From Pseudomonas nitroreducens NBRC 12694 (GTDB taxonomy: Bacteria > Pseudomonadota > Gammaproteobacteria > Pseudomonadales > Pseudomonadaceae): 64,000 nt of DNA. The notes beneath the pieces were generated by a model, which made no database searches, was not told where the DNA came from, and saw nothing but the letters and a program-made list of their open reading frames with translations. Every line of letters begins with the position of its first letter. Positions within the stretch are counted from its first letter, which is position 1. Where the stretch lies: NCBI RefSeq assembly GCF_002091755.1, contig NZ_BDAI01000014.1, positions 1 to 64,000 of the forward strand. The letters are read 5' to 3'. The translations under genes and the position numbers were made by a program. Below, piece after piece: positions 31,910 through 40,363 of this stretch.

Positions 31910-33817
31910 TCAGGCCTTTTCCACCAGCATGCGGCCGACCATTTCCATGTGCAGCGCATGGCAGAACCAGCTGCAGTAGTACCAGTGCAGGCCGGGCTTG
32001 TCGGCGGTGAAGGTGATGGAGGAGGTCTGCTGCGGGCTGATCTCCATGCTGACGCCGTGGTTGACCACGACGAAGCCGTGGGAGACGTCCTCGATCTCGT
32101 CCAGGTTGGTGATGGTGACGGTCACTTCGTCGCCCTGCTTCACGGTGAACTCGGTGAGGCCATAGGCGGGAGCGGACGAGGTCATGTACACGCGAACCTT
32201 CTTGCCGTCGCGAATGACCTTGTTGTCCTGCATCAGGTCGATACCGTCGCGCTTGGCGATCGCCACGGTCTCGGCGAAGAAGGGATCGTCGCGCGCCCAG
32301 ATCTTGCGGGTCTTGATCTGGTCGCGGCGGGCCAAGATGCAGTCATGCGGCTCGGCGAAGGTGGGGCCGTCGTGCACCAGTTTCATCTCGTCGCCGGAGA
32401 TGTCGATCAGCTGGTCGTTCTCCGGGTGCAGCGGGCCGGTGGGCAGGAAGCGGTCCTTGGAGAACTTGCTGAGCACGACGATCCACTTGCCGTCGGCTTC
32501 CTTGGTCTCGGTCAGTGTCGCGTGGTTGTGGCCAGGCTGGTAATGCACGTCGAGCTTCTGGCGGATGTAGTCGACCTTCTCGCCCTGGTAGGCGCGAATC
32601 GCGTCATCGATGTTCCACTTCACCAGTTGGCTGTCGATGAACAGCGTGGTGTAGGCGTTGCCGCGACCGTCGAAGGTGGTGTGCAGCGGGCCCAGGCCCA
32701 GTTCCGGCTCGCCGACGATGACGTCGCGCGGGTCCTTGAGCTTGCCGGCGAACAGGTCGGGCAGCTTGTCGATGGCGATGATGCTGCAGGTGGGCGAGAG
32801 CTTGCCGTTGGCGATGAAGTACTTGCCGTCCGGCGAGGTGTTGAGGCCGTGGGGATTCTTCGGCACCGGAATGTAGCGGGTGACTGCGCTGTCCTTGCCA
32901 TCCTTCTTGCGGCCATCGACCACCGGTACCTTGCTGTCGCCCAGGGTGATGAAGCGCTTGGCCTTGATCTCCTTCTCGATGGCGGGGACGTCGAACACGA
33001 CCACCCAGTCGCGCTCGTTGCGCATCATGCCGGCAAGATCGTTGGCTTTTTCCGAGTTGTAGCAGGTGGAGGCGGCGAAGCGGCCGGTGTAGTCCATGTC
33101 GCTGTTGTCGAGGTTGCCGTCGACAATGACCTGCCACGCCACTTCCATGGTTTCGGCATCGAGCGCGTTGTACATGGTGAAAGCGTTGTCGCCGGTGATG
33201 TCGAAGGTCGAGCCGTCATTGGGGTGCGGGATGATGAACTCGGCGTTGCAGAACACGTATTGGGTGTGCGGCACCTTCTGCAGGCGCAGGCCGTGGATGG
33301 CCTGGACGTTGGGAATGGTGGTGATCCTGTCGCACTTCATGATGTCCAGGCGGACGCGTGCGACGCGGCTGTTGGCCTTGTCGTTGATGAACAGGTACTT
33401 GCCGTCGTATTTGCCGTCGGTCATCGAGATGTGCGGATGGTGGCAGTCGCCGTTGTGGAACCGTGCGCTGTCGCCGAGGACGCGCTTGCTCTCGTTGGTC
33501 AGCCCCCAGCCAGTGGCCGAGTCGACGTTGAACACCGGGATGCGCATCAGCTCGCGCATCGAGGGAATGCCCAGTACCCGCACCTCGCCCTGGTGGCCGC
33601 CGCTCCAGAAGCCGTAGTACTCATCCAGCTCGCCGGGGGCGACATTGATCTTGTCCTGCGCCGACTTCACCGCGTCCGCCCAGGCCTCGCGCGATGTGAA
33701 AGCACCCATCGAGCCCGCCGTTACCAGCGCTGCGGCACCGGTTACCGCGGAGGCGCCGAGGAATCCCCGCCGGCTGAGCCCGGCAATCTCGTCCTGTTGC
33801 TGCTTCTTGTCAGTCAT
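31910..33817 (-). CDS. nosZ: Nitrous oxide reductase NosZ (clade I, Tat-exported)
   Basis: 635 residues. Final enzyme of denitrification, reducing N2O to N2 in the periplasm. The N-terminus has a Tat signal (SRRGFLG at 15-21), which places it in clade I. The seven-bladed propeller carries the CuZ histidines, with HHPHISMTDG and the GHNHAT and EPHDC stretches visible. The C-terminal cupredoxin domain has the dinuclear CuA motif CSWFCHALHMEM. A GGAGCAGGAC ribosome site precedes the ATG. The gene follows nosR after 27 bases and gets copper through NosDFYL encoded downstream. Confidence 0.98.
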   Translation of the reverse strand: MTDKKQQQDEIAGLSRRGFLGASAVTGAAALVTAGSMGAFTSREAWADAVKSAQDKINVAPGELDEYYGFWSGGHQGEVRVLGIPSMRELMRIPVFNVDSATGWGLTNESKRVLGDSARFHNGDCHHPHISMTDGKYDGKYLFINDKANSRVARVRLDIMKCDRITTIPNVQAIHGLRLQKVPHTQYVFCNAEFIIPHPNDGSTFDITGDNAFTMYNALDAETMEVAWQVIVDGNLDNSDMDYTGRFAASTCYNSEKANDLAGMMRNERDWVVVFDVPAIEKEIKAKRFITLGDSKVPVVDGRKKDGKDSAVTRYIPVPKNPHGLNTSPDGKYFIANGKLSPTCSIIAIDKLPDLFAGKLKDPRDVIVGEPELGLGPLHTTFDGRGNAYTTLFIDSQLVKWNIDDAIRAYQGEKVDYIRQKLDVHYQPGHNHATLTETKEADGKWIVVLSKFSKDRFLPTGPLHPENDQLIDISGDEMKLVHDGPTFAEPHDCILARRDQIKTRKIWARDDPFFAETVAIAKRDGIDLMQDNKVIRDGKKVRVYMTSSAPAYGLTEFTVKQGDEVTVTITNLDEIEDVSHGFVVVNHGVSMEISPQQTSSITFTADKPGLHWYYCSWFCHALHMEMVGRMLVEKA

Positions 33818-33844
33818 GTCCTGCTCCTTCCTTAAGGCAAATGG

Positions 33845-35992
33845 TCAAATCTGTTGCACCGCGATCAGCTGGTCGTCGTCACTGGTGGCCGTGCGCCTGC
33901 CGCGCTTCTTGCGCTTGTTCACCAGCGGCGGGCACTTGTGCTCGTTGTGGTAGGTCATCTGGCAGTCGAGGCAGTAGTGGCACTCGTTGGCGTTGATCCT
34001 TCCATCGGGGTGGATGGCCTGGATCTCGCATTCCTTGGCGCAGAGCTGGCACGGCTGGCCGCATTCCTTGCGCCGCTTGAGCCAGTCGAACAGGCGGGCC
34101 TTGCCGGGGATCGCCAACGCTGCCCCGAGCGGGCAGACGTAGCGGCAATAGACCTTGCGGGTGAACAGGTTGATGACCAGCACCACCACCACGTAGGCGA
34201 CGAACCACCATTGGCGATCGAAGTGCAGGGTGATGGCGGTCTTGAACGGCTCGACCTCGGCGAAGCGCTCGGCGGTGGACAGTGATTCCAGGGAGAGGCC
34301 GAACAGCACCAGCAGGACGATGTACTTGATCGCCCAGAGCCGCTCATGGACGGCAAAGGGCAGCTCGAACTGCGGCACCCTGAGCTTGCGTGCCGCCTCG
34401 TTGAGCAGCTCCTGCAGGGCGCCGAACGGGCACAGCCAGCCGCAGAACACGCCACGTCCCCAGAGCAGGATGCTGGCGGCGGTGAAGGTCCAGAGGATGA
34501 ACAGTACCGGGTCGATGAGGAACAGTTCCCAGCGGAAGCCTTCGAACAGCGAGTGGACGAAGGTCAGCACGTTCACCACCGAGAGCTGGCCCAGGCAGTA
34601 CCAGCCGATGTAGGTCAGGGTGAACAGCAGATAGCCGCGGCGCAGCCAGTGCAGCAACTGCGGCCGACGGGCCAGGTTGTCCTGCAGGAAGAGTATCCCC
34701 GCCAGTAGCCCCAGGGCGCCGAGCAGCACGCCGATCTGGAAGCTTTTCTGGTACCAGACGCGCAGCCACATTGGCCGCTTCGCATCCTCCAGGGCCTCCA
34801 GTTCCGCCGCGCTGGGCTGCGGCCGGTCGAGGTAGCCCTCCGGCGTCTGGTAGCCGAGGTCGAAGGTGGTGAACAGGCTGTCCACCGGGCCGGTCTGGCG
34901 CCGCACCAGCAGTTCCAGGTCGAAGGGTGTGCCGGGGTCGAAGCGTTGTGCGGCGCGGACGATGAAGATCGCCATCTCGGCGAAATGCGGCATGCCCTCT
35001 GCGTAGGTATCCGACAGGCGCTGGTAATCGAGGTCGCGGAAACTGAGGATGTCGCCGAACTGGCGAATCTGCACCCGGTCGAAAATGCCGCCGCGCACAT
35101 AACCCGAGCCCTTGAAGGAGTACTCGCCGCTGCCCAGTACCACGACTGCATATTCATTGGGCTTCAAGGACTCCATCAGCTCGCGGTATTGCTTGTCGCC
35201 GAGCAGGTTGCGGCCGACGTTGGGCGGGTTGAGCAGGGCGGTGTAGAGATCGATGAAGGTGTCTTCGCGCTGTTGCGCATCGCGGGCCTGGTTGACCTTT
35301 TCGGCGGCGGTGCCCTTGAAGGCGTCGTCGATCTGCCCGCGGGTCAGTTTCAGTTGGCGGATCGCGCCATTGCCCAGCAGCTCGCGCCAGCTCGCCGGTT
35401 GATAAACGTCGGTGCGGACGAGAGCGGGCTTGGGTCGCACCTGGCCGTCGTCCTTGATCAGCTTGAGCGACACCGCCACGGTACGGGCAGCACGCATGAT
35501 GATCTCGTTGACCACCATGACCGTCACGGTGGCGCCGGCGACAGCATCCACGGTCACTGTCTGCGGATCGCCGGAGCGCCCCACGGCCACGCGCTGGTCG
35601 GCGCGCAGGCCGCTGTAGCCGGCGGTGAAGGCGTGGAGTTTTTCTTCGGGAATGCCGATCAGCAGGATCGGCTCGTGGTGCTCGAGGACGTAGCTGTCGC
35701 GGATCACTGCCTCCGGATCGAGGATCACCTGGACGTTGATCGGCTTGCCGGAATACGCGGGAATGCGGGTGACACGAATGCTCTGGAAGGCGTAGCCCAA
35801 GAGTTTGTCGCCGTGGGACAGACGCCGCACGTCGTACTCGCCCTCGGGCTCGCCAATGTGGTCGGCCTGGGGGAACACCTGCTGGATGCGCGTTCGCTCC
35901 AGATCGCTGAGGTCGGCGCTGTGCGCCGCCAGGCCAAGCATCAGTAACAGGCAGCCGAGCAGCGCCCTGTACAGATCGCGAACGCCCGCCAT
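33845..35992 (-). CDS. nosR: NosR, flavin and iron-sulfur membrane electron donor/regulator of NosZ
   Basis: 715 residues. A signal/anchor is followed by a periplasmic FMN-binding domain with the covalent flavin Thr in a VAGATVTV stretch (near residue 155). About five transmembrane helices then carry the polyferredoxin-like motifs CGWLCPFGA and CRYVCPLGA. The C-terminus has two [4Fe-4S] clusters with CGQPCQLCAKEC and CHYCLDCQ. NosR is needed for nos transcription and for sustained electron flow to NosZ. The start at 35992 is supported by GGAGG 7 bases upstream. It lies 75 bases after the cytochrome c551 gene, in the same leftward operon. Confidence 0.96.
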   Translation of the reverse strand: MAGVRDLYRALLGCLLLMLGLAAHSADLSDLERTRIQQVFPQADHIGEPEGEYDVRRLSHGDKLLGYAFQSIRVTRIPAYSGKPINVQVILDPEAVIRDSYVLEHHEPILLIGIPEEKLHAFTAGYSGLRADQRVAVGRSGDPQTVTVDAVAGATVTVMVVNEIIMRAARTVAVSLKLIKDDGQVRPKPALVRTDVYQPASWRELLGNGAIRQLKLTRGQIDDAFKGTAAEKVNQARDAQQREDTFIDLYTALLNPPNVGRNLLGDKQYRELMESLKPNEYAVVVLGSGEYSFKGSGYVRGGIFDRVQIRQFGDILSFRDLDYQRLSDTYAEGMPHFAEMAIFIVRAAQRFDPGTPFDLELLVRRQTGPVDSLFTTFDLGYQTPEGYLDRPQPSAAELEALEDAKRPMWLRVWYQKSFQIGVLLGALGLLAGILFLQDNLARRPQLLHWLRRGYLLFTLTYIGWYCLGQLSVVNVLTFVHSLFEGFRWELFLIDPVLFILWTFTAASILLWGRGVFCGWLCPFGALQELLNEAARKLRVPQFELPFAVHERLWAIKYIVLLVLFGLSLESLSTAERFAEVEPFKTAITLHFDRQWWFVAYVVVVLVINLFTRKVYCRYVCPLGAALAIPGKARLFDWLKRRKECGQPCQLCAKECEIQAIHPDGRINANECHYCLDCQMTYHNEHKCPPLVNKRKKRGRRTATSDDDQLIAVQQI

Positions 35993-36067
35993 GGGGCCTC
36001 CTTCCTCCATCGCCCGGTCGGGCGGAACTGCGTCAGAAGGCGGTGGGCGCCGATCTCACGCAACGGG

Positions 36068-36379
36068 TCACTTGAGGGTGACGATCCACTCGGCCAGGGT
36101 CTTGGCTTCTTCCGGGCTCACGGCGTTGGCGGGCATCGGGATCGGGCCCCAGTTGCCTTTGCTGCCGGTCTTGATGCTGTTGGTGATGTAGGCAACGCCG
36201 TCGGCCTGTGGGCCGTACTTGGCGGCAACGTCATGGAAAGCGGGGCCGACGAGCTTCTTGTCGACCGAATGGCAGGCCACGCAAGCCTTCGCCTTGAACA
36301 GCTCCTCGCCGGTGCTGGCCATTGCGGTTGTCTGGACCAGCAGGCCGCCGAACAGCAGGGCTACCAGGGCTTTGTTCAT
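36068..36379 (-). CDS. nirM: Cytochrome c551 (NirM-like) periplasmic electron carrier
   Basis: 103 residues. Sec signal ends near AMA (20). A single haem site CVACH lies at 33-37, and the axial Met sits in WGPIPMPAN, as in Pseudomonas c551. In PAO1 the homologue serves cytochrome cd1 nitrite reductase. Here it heads the nos operon, with no nirS in the window, so it probably shuttles electrons from the bc1 complex to NosZ and/or NirK. GGAGA precedes the ATG. A DNR box (36484-36497) and a TAGAAT -10 (36460-36455, minus strand) lie at canonical spacing for anaerobic control. Confidence 0.92.
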   Translation of the reverse strand: MNKALVALLFGGLLVQTTAMASTGEELFKAKACVACHSVDKKLVGPAFHDVAAKYGPQADGVAYITNSIKTGSKGNWGPIPMPANAVSPEEAKTLAEWIVTLK

Positions 36380-36483
36380 GAACGCTTCTCCTCACAGGCT
36401 GGCGCTTCGAGGCGCCGATCGTTTTCGCCGGCTTCCCGCCCGGCGTCTGTGGCGATTCTAGGAGCGGCCCCTGCGGCTTCCGC

Positions 36484-36497
36484 TTGATGCCAATCAA
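36484..36497. promoter_or_regulatory. DNR/ANR box between c551-nos operon and nirQ
   Basis: TTGAT-GCCA-ATCAA is a perfect FNR-type site. Counting 41.5 bp leftward gives a start near 36449, and a TAGAAT -10 stands at exactly the expected place (36455-36460). Rightward, the -10 region at 36520-36525 (GGCATT) is poor, so the nos side should be the stronger of the two divergent promoters. Confidence 0.9.
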
Positions 36498-36579
36498 GAA
36501 GTTCCCGCGCCGTGCTTGAGGCATTGCGCCGCGCTGGCTAGCGTGCGAGCCGACAACTGCCAACCGAGAGTCGCCCGCC

Positions 36580-37377
36580 ATGAACGCCCCCGCGCAGAAC
36601 GATCCGCCGCTCTTCTATCAGCCGACCGGCAACGAGGTGGCGCTGTTCACGCAGGCGTCCGCGCAGGGCGTGCCGGTACTGATCAAGGGCCCGACCGGCT
36701 GCGGCAAGACCCGCTTCGTCCAGCACATGGCGCAGCGCCTGAACCTGCCGCTGTACACCGTGGCCTGCCATGACGACCTGTCGGCAGCGGACCTGGTCGG
36801 CCGCCACCTGATCGGTAGCGACGGCACCTGGTGGCAGGACGGCCCGCTGACCCGCGCGGTGCGCGAAGGCGGCATCTGCTACCTCGACGAAGTGGTGGAG
36901 GCGCGGCAGGACACCGTGGTCGTGCTGCACCCGCTGGCGGACGATCGCCGCGAACTGTTCATCGAGCGCACCGGTGAATCCCTGGTGGCGCCCCCCGGCT
37001 TCATGCTGGTGGTGTCCTACAACCCCGGCTACCAGAACCTGCTCAAGGGCATGAAACCCAGCACCCGCCAGCGCTTCGTCGCCCTGCGCTTCGACTATCC
37101 GGCGCCGGAAGCGGAGGCTGCGATCATCGTCCGCGAGGCCGGGGTCGCGCCGGAACTGGCGCAACGCCTGACGCAGCTGGGCGTGGCCCTGCGCCGGCTG
37201 GGCCGGCAGGAGCTGGAGGAAGTCTGCTCGACACGCTTGCTGGTGCTTACCGCGCGGCTGTTCAACGCCGGCGTGGCACCCCGCGATGCCTGCCGCGCCG
37301 GGCTCGCCGAGCCGTTGTCGGACGACGAGGCCACGGTCGCCGCGCTGATGGACCTGGTCGATGTCCACTTCGCCTGA
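36580..37377 (+). CDS. nirQ: NirQ/NorQ, MoxR-type AAA+ ATPase for nitric oxide reductase activation
   Basis: 265 residues. AAA+ core with Walker A GPTGCGKT (37-44), Walker B ICYLDEV and a sensor-1 Asn in VVSYNPGY. With NorD it forms a MoxR/vWA pair that inserts metal (non-haem iron) or activates NorCB, coupling nitrite and NO reduction. It is the first gene of a rightward operon. Its last 17 bases overlap norE, so the operon is translationally coupled. Its order with norE, norF, norC, norB and norD equals that of PAO1 PA0520-PA0525. Confidence 0.95.
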   Translation: MNAPAQNDPPLFYQPTGNEVALFTQASAQGVPVLIKGPTGCGKTRFVQHMAQRLNLPLYTVACHDDLSAADLVGRHLIGSDGTWWQDGPLTRAVREGGICYLDEVVEARQDTVVVLHPLADDRRELFIERTGESLVAPPGFMLVVSYNPGYQNLLKGMKPSTRQRFVALRFDYPAPEAEAAIIVREAGVAPELAQRLTQLGVALRRLGRQELEEVCSTRLLVLTARLFNAGVAPRDACRAGLAEPLSDDEATVAALMDLVDVHFA

Positions 37378-37954
37378 CGCGACACTCGATGCCCGGCACC
37401 TGCCGGGCGACCTGGCGATGTGGTTGTTCATCCTCGCCGAGCTGACCGTCTTCGCCATCCTCATCATCGTCTTCGCCGTGGCCCAGTACCTGGACGTCGA
37501 AGGTTTCCGTGCCGGCCGCGCGCAACTGGACCTGTCCACCGCCCTGGCGCTGACCCTGACACTGCTTACCGCCGGGTTCTGCGCAGCGCTGGCGGTGGAG
37601 CAGGTGCGCCACGGCCGGCAGCGGCGTGCGGCTGCACTGCTGGGGGTTGCCGTGTTGCTGGGGCTGGTCCACGTAGTGCTCAAGTCCGGCGAATACCATC
37701 ACCTCGCCGCGCAGGGGCTGGACCTGGAATACAGCACCTTCTTCACCCTGTTCTGGCTGATCACCGGCTTCCACTTTCTGCACGTGTTGCTGGGGCTGGT
37801 GATCCTCGGCTGGATGACGTTGCGCTGCCTGCGCGGCGCCTACCGCGGCGATGCCCTGGGTGGGCTGGAGTCCGGCGCGCTCTATTGGCACATGGTCGAC
37901 CTGGTCTGGGTGGTGCTGTTCCCGCTGGTCTACGTGCTGGCGCCTGGCTCGTGA
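37361..37954 (+). CDS. norE: NorE/NirO, cytochrome c oxidase subunit III-like protein
   Basis: 197 residues with five transmembrane helices in the subunit III (CoxC) pattern: LPGDLAMWLFILAELTVF at the start, then helices near 60-80, 87-102, 120-145 and 170-193 with the conserved FHFLHVLLGLVIL and YWHMVDLVWVVLFP. It has no redox centre and is thought to help assemble or stabilise nitric oxide reductase. It overlaps nirQ upstream and shares a GTGA stop-start with norF. Confidence 0.93.
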   Translation: MSTSPDATLDARHLPGDLAMWLFILAELTVFAILIIVFAVAQYLDVEGFRAGRAQLDLSTALALTLTLLTAGFCAALAVEQVRHGRQRRAAALLGVAVLLGLVHVVLKSGEYHHLAAQGLDLEYSTFFTLFWLITGFHFLHVLLGLVILGWMTLRCLRGAYRGDALGGLESGALYWHMVDLVWVVLFPLVYVLAPGS

Positions 37955-38199
37955 ACACGCTGCTGCTTGCCTGGCTGCTGATGCTGCCGATGTCCGCTGC
38001 CGCCGTCTGGCTCGGTCACCACGCGCCCGATGCCCTGTTGCCGGTGGCGGTGATCCTGCTGCTGGGCCTGGGCAAGGCATGGCTCATCGTGCTGCGCTTC
38101 ATGGAACTCGGCCATGGCCCGCGGCTGTGGCAATCGCTGCTCCTTGGCTGGCCGCTGGTGGTTACCGGGGCGATCCTCGTCCTACATGCAACTCACTGA
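37951..38199 (+). CDS. norF: NorF/NirP, small membrane protein of the nor locus
   Basis: 82 residues with three hydrophobic helices, starting at GTG in a GTGA overlap with the norE stop. It contains a LGLGKAWLIVLRFMELGHGP segment related to cytochrome c oxidase subunit IV proteins. It corresponds to PAO1 PA0522. Role is accessory to nitric oxide reductase assembly and it is not essential in species tested. Confidence 0.85.
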   Translation: MNTLLLAWLLMLPMSAAAVWLGHHAPDALLPVAVILLLGLGKAWLIVLRFMELGHGPRLWQSLLLGWPLVVTGAILVLHATH

Positions 38200-38241
38200 T
38201 TTCATGTAGGAAAAATACCCGACTAGAAGCATTGGTCTTTC

Positions 38242-38255
38242 TTGATTGCCATCAA
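38242..38255. promoter_or_regulatory. DNR/ANR box of the norCBD promoter
   Basis: TTGAT-TGCC-ATCAA is a perfect site. A TACAAT -10 (38279-38284) lies at class II spacing (box centre at -41.5 from a start near 38290), and norC begins 23 bases after that. Confidence 0.95.
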
Positions 38256-38312
38256 GCGAGGCGGCCAGGGACGGTTTCTACAATGGCCCCGACCGTGACC
38301 TAGGAGGGCCCC

Positions 38313-38753
38313 ATGTCAGAGACATTTACCAAAGGGATGGCGAGGAACATCTACCTGGGAGGAGGCGTTTTCTTCTTCCTGGTGTTCCTCGCGCTGACCT
38401 ATCACACCGAAACCACCTTCCCCAAGCGCACCAACGAGAGTGAGCTCACCGAGTCGGTGGTGCGCGGCAAGCTGGTGTGGGAACAGAACAACTGCGTGGG
38501 GTGCCACTCCATCCTCGGTGAAGGCGCCTACTTTGCGCCGGAACTGGGCAACGTCGCGATCCGCCGCGGTGGCGACGCCGCCTTCGGCTCCTTCCTCGCG
38601 GCCTGGATGAAGATGCAGCCGCTGGGCGTCCCCGGCCGCCGGCAGATGCCGCAGTTCCACCTGAGCGACCAGGAGGTCACCGATCTCGCGGCGTTCCTGC
38701 TGTGGACCTCGAAGATCGACACCAACAAATGGCCGCCGAACAAGGAGGGTTGA
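38313..38753 (+). CDS. norC: NorC, cytochrome c subunit of nitric oxide reductase
   Basis: 146 residues. One N-terminal membrane helix (13-29, uncleaved anchor) and a periplasmic haem c domain with CVGCH (61-65) and an axial Met in MKMQPL. It accepts electrons from c551 or azurin-type donors and passes them to NorB. A strong AGGAGG site precedes the ATG, and a perfect DNR box with TACAAT -10 lies upstream. It is followed 2 bases later by norB. Confidence 0.97.
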   Translation: MSETFTKGMARNIYLGGGVFFFLVFLALTYHTETTFPKRTNESELTESVVRGKLVWEQNNCVGCHSILGEGAYFAPELGNVAIRRGGDAAFGSFLAAWMKMQPLGVPGRRQMPQFHLSDQEVTDLAAFLLWTSKIDTNKWPPNKEG

Positions 38754-38755
38754 GC

Positions 38756-40180
38756 ATGACCCCGGGCAATCCCTATCTGAAATTCGCCTCGCAGTCGGTG
38801 GCCAAGCCGTACTTCGTGTTCGCCCTGATGCTCTTTGTCGGGCAGATCGTCTTCGGCCTGATCATGGGCATGCAGTACGTGGTCGGCGACTTCCTGTTCC
38901 CCGCCATCCCGTTCAACGTCGCACGGATGGTGCACACCAACCTGCTGATCGTCTGGCTGCTGTTCGCCTTCATGGGTGCGGCCTACTACCTGATCCCCGA
39001 AGAGGCCGACCGCGAGCTGTACAGCCCGAAACTGGCCATCGTGCTGTTCTGGGTCTTCGCCATCGCCGGGGTGCTGACCGTCCTCGGCTATCTGTTCGTG
39101 CCGTACGCGGGTCTCGCCAGGCTGACCCACAACGAGTTGCTGCCGACCATGGGCCGGGAGTTCCTCGAACAGCCGACCATCACCAAGATGGGCATCGTGG
39201 TCGTGGCGCTGGGCTTCCTCTTCAACATCGGCATGACCATGCTCAAAGGCCGCAAGACCGCCGTCAGCGTGGTGATGATGACCGGCCTGGTGGGCCTGGC
39301 GGTGTTCTTCCTGTTCTCCTTCTACAACCCGGAGAACCTGTCGCGCGACAAGTACTACTGGTGGTGGGTCGTGCACCTGTGGGTGGAAGGCGTGTGGGAA
39401 CTGATCATGGGCGCGATGCTGGCCTTCGTGCTGATCAAGATCACCGGCGTCGACCGCGAAGTCGTGGAGAAATGGCTCTACGTGATCATCGCCATGGCCT
39501 TGATCACCGGCATCATCGGCACCGGCCACCACTTCTTCTGGATCGGCGCGCCGCAGGTCTGGCTGTGGCTGGGCTCGATCTTCTCGGCGCTGGAGCCGCT
39601 GCCGTTCTTCGCCATGGTGCTGTTCGCCTTCAACATGGTGAACCGCCGCCGCCGCGAGCACCCGAACAAGGCCGCCGCACTGTGGGCGCTGGGCACCACC
39701 GTGACCGCCTTCCTCGGCGCCGGCGTGTGGGGCTTCCTGCACACCCTGGCCCCGGTGAACTTCTACACCCACGGCTCGCAGCTCACCGCCGCCCACGGGC
39801 ACCTGGCCTTCTACGGCGCCTACGCGATGATCGTGATGACGATGATCAGCTACGCCATGCCGCGCCTGCGGGGCATCGGCGAAGCGCCTGACGCCCGTGC
39901 GCAGAGCCTGGAGATCTGGGGCTTCTGGCTGATGACCATCGCCATGCTGCTGATCACCCTGATGCTCACCGCCGCCGGCATCGTCCAGGTCTGGCTGCAG
40001 CGCATGCCGGCCGATGGCGCTGCCATGCCATTCATGGCCACGGTCGAGCAACTGAAGATCTTCTTCTGGCTGCGCCTGTACTCCGGTGTGGGCTTCTTCA
40101 TCGGGCTGATCTGCTACCTGCTGAGCTTCCGTCAGCGCGGTCGTATGGCTGTCGCTTCCGGCGTGGCACAGGTGGGCTGA
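38756..40180 (+). CDS. norB: NorB, catalytic subunit of nitric oxide reductase (cNOR)
   Basis: 474 residues with 12 transmembrane helices. Reduces 2 NO to N2O at a haem b3/non-haem FeB site. The His ligands are visible in RMVHTNLLIVW (low-spin haem), HLWVEGVWE with the FeB-site Glu, TGHHFFWIG and HTLAPVNFYTHGSQLTAAHGHLAF. AAGGAGGG precedes the ATG at 38756; the in-frame start at 38702 lies inside norC. It is distinct from quinol-type NorZ in lacking the N-terminal extension. Confidence 0.97.
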   Translation: MTPGNPYLKFASQSVAKPYFVFALMLFVGQIVFGLIMGMQYVVGDFLFPAIPFNVARMVHTNLLIVWLLFAFMGAAYYLIPEEADRELYSPKLAIVLFWVFAIAGVLTVLGYLFVPYAGLARLTHNELLPTMGREFLEQPTITKMGIVVVALGFLFNIGMTMLKGRKTAVSVVMMTGLVGLAVFFLFSFYNPENLSRDKYYWWWVVHLWVEGVWELIMGAMLAFVLIKITGVDREVVEKWLYVIIAMALITGIIGTGHHFFWIGAPQVWLWLGSIFSALEPLPFFAMVLFAFNMVNRRRREHPNKAAALWALGTTVTAFLGAGVWGFLHTLAPVNFYTHGSQLTAAHGHLAFYGAYAMIVMTMISYAMPRLRGIGEAPDARAQSLEIWGFWLMTIAMLLITLMLTAAGIVQVWLQRMPADGAAMPFMATVEQLKIFFWLRLYSGVGFFIGLICYLLSFRQRGRMAVASGVAQVG

Positions 40181-40279
40181 TCGATCTCGTCAACCCGGGC
40201 CCGTCCGCTTTGCGGCGGGCCTTTCGACGTTTACAGCGCCTGTCGGATGACTGCGAGATGACCGTCAGCGCTTCTAGCG

Positions 40280-40312
40280 CCCCCTCCCTGAGGGGAGAGG
40301 GGACTGGTTCGG
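40280..40312. repeat. Half element of the GGGAGAGGG repeat family
   Basis: CCCCCTCCCTGAGGGGAGAGGGGACTG corresponds to one palindromic end of the 120-bp element seen at 15962-16079. It lies between norB and norD. Confidence 0.6.
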
Positions 40313-40363
40313 CGCGGCATCCGGTGCCGCGCCTCCCTGTGCCTTCTTTCTCCCGGAGTCGCC

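Noticed and set aside
38702..38755. Earlier start of norB inside norC
   Set aside because: AAGGAGGG directly precedes the ATG at 38756 and NorB homology begins there.
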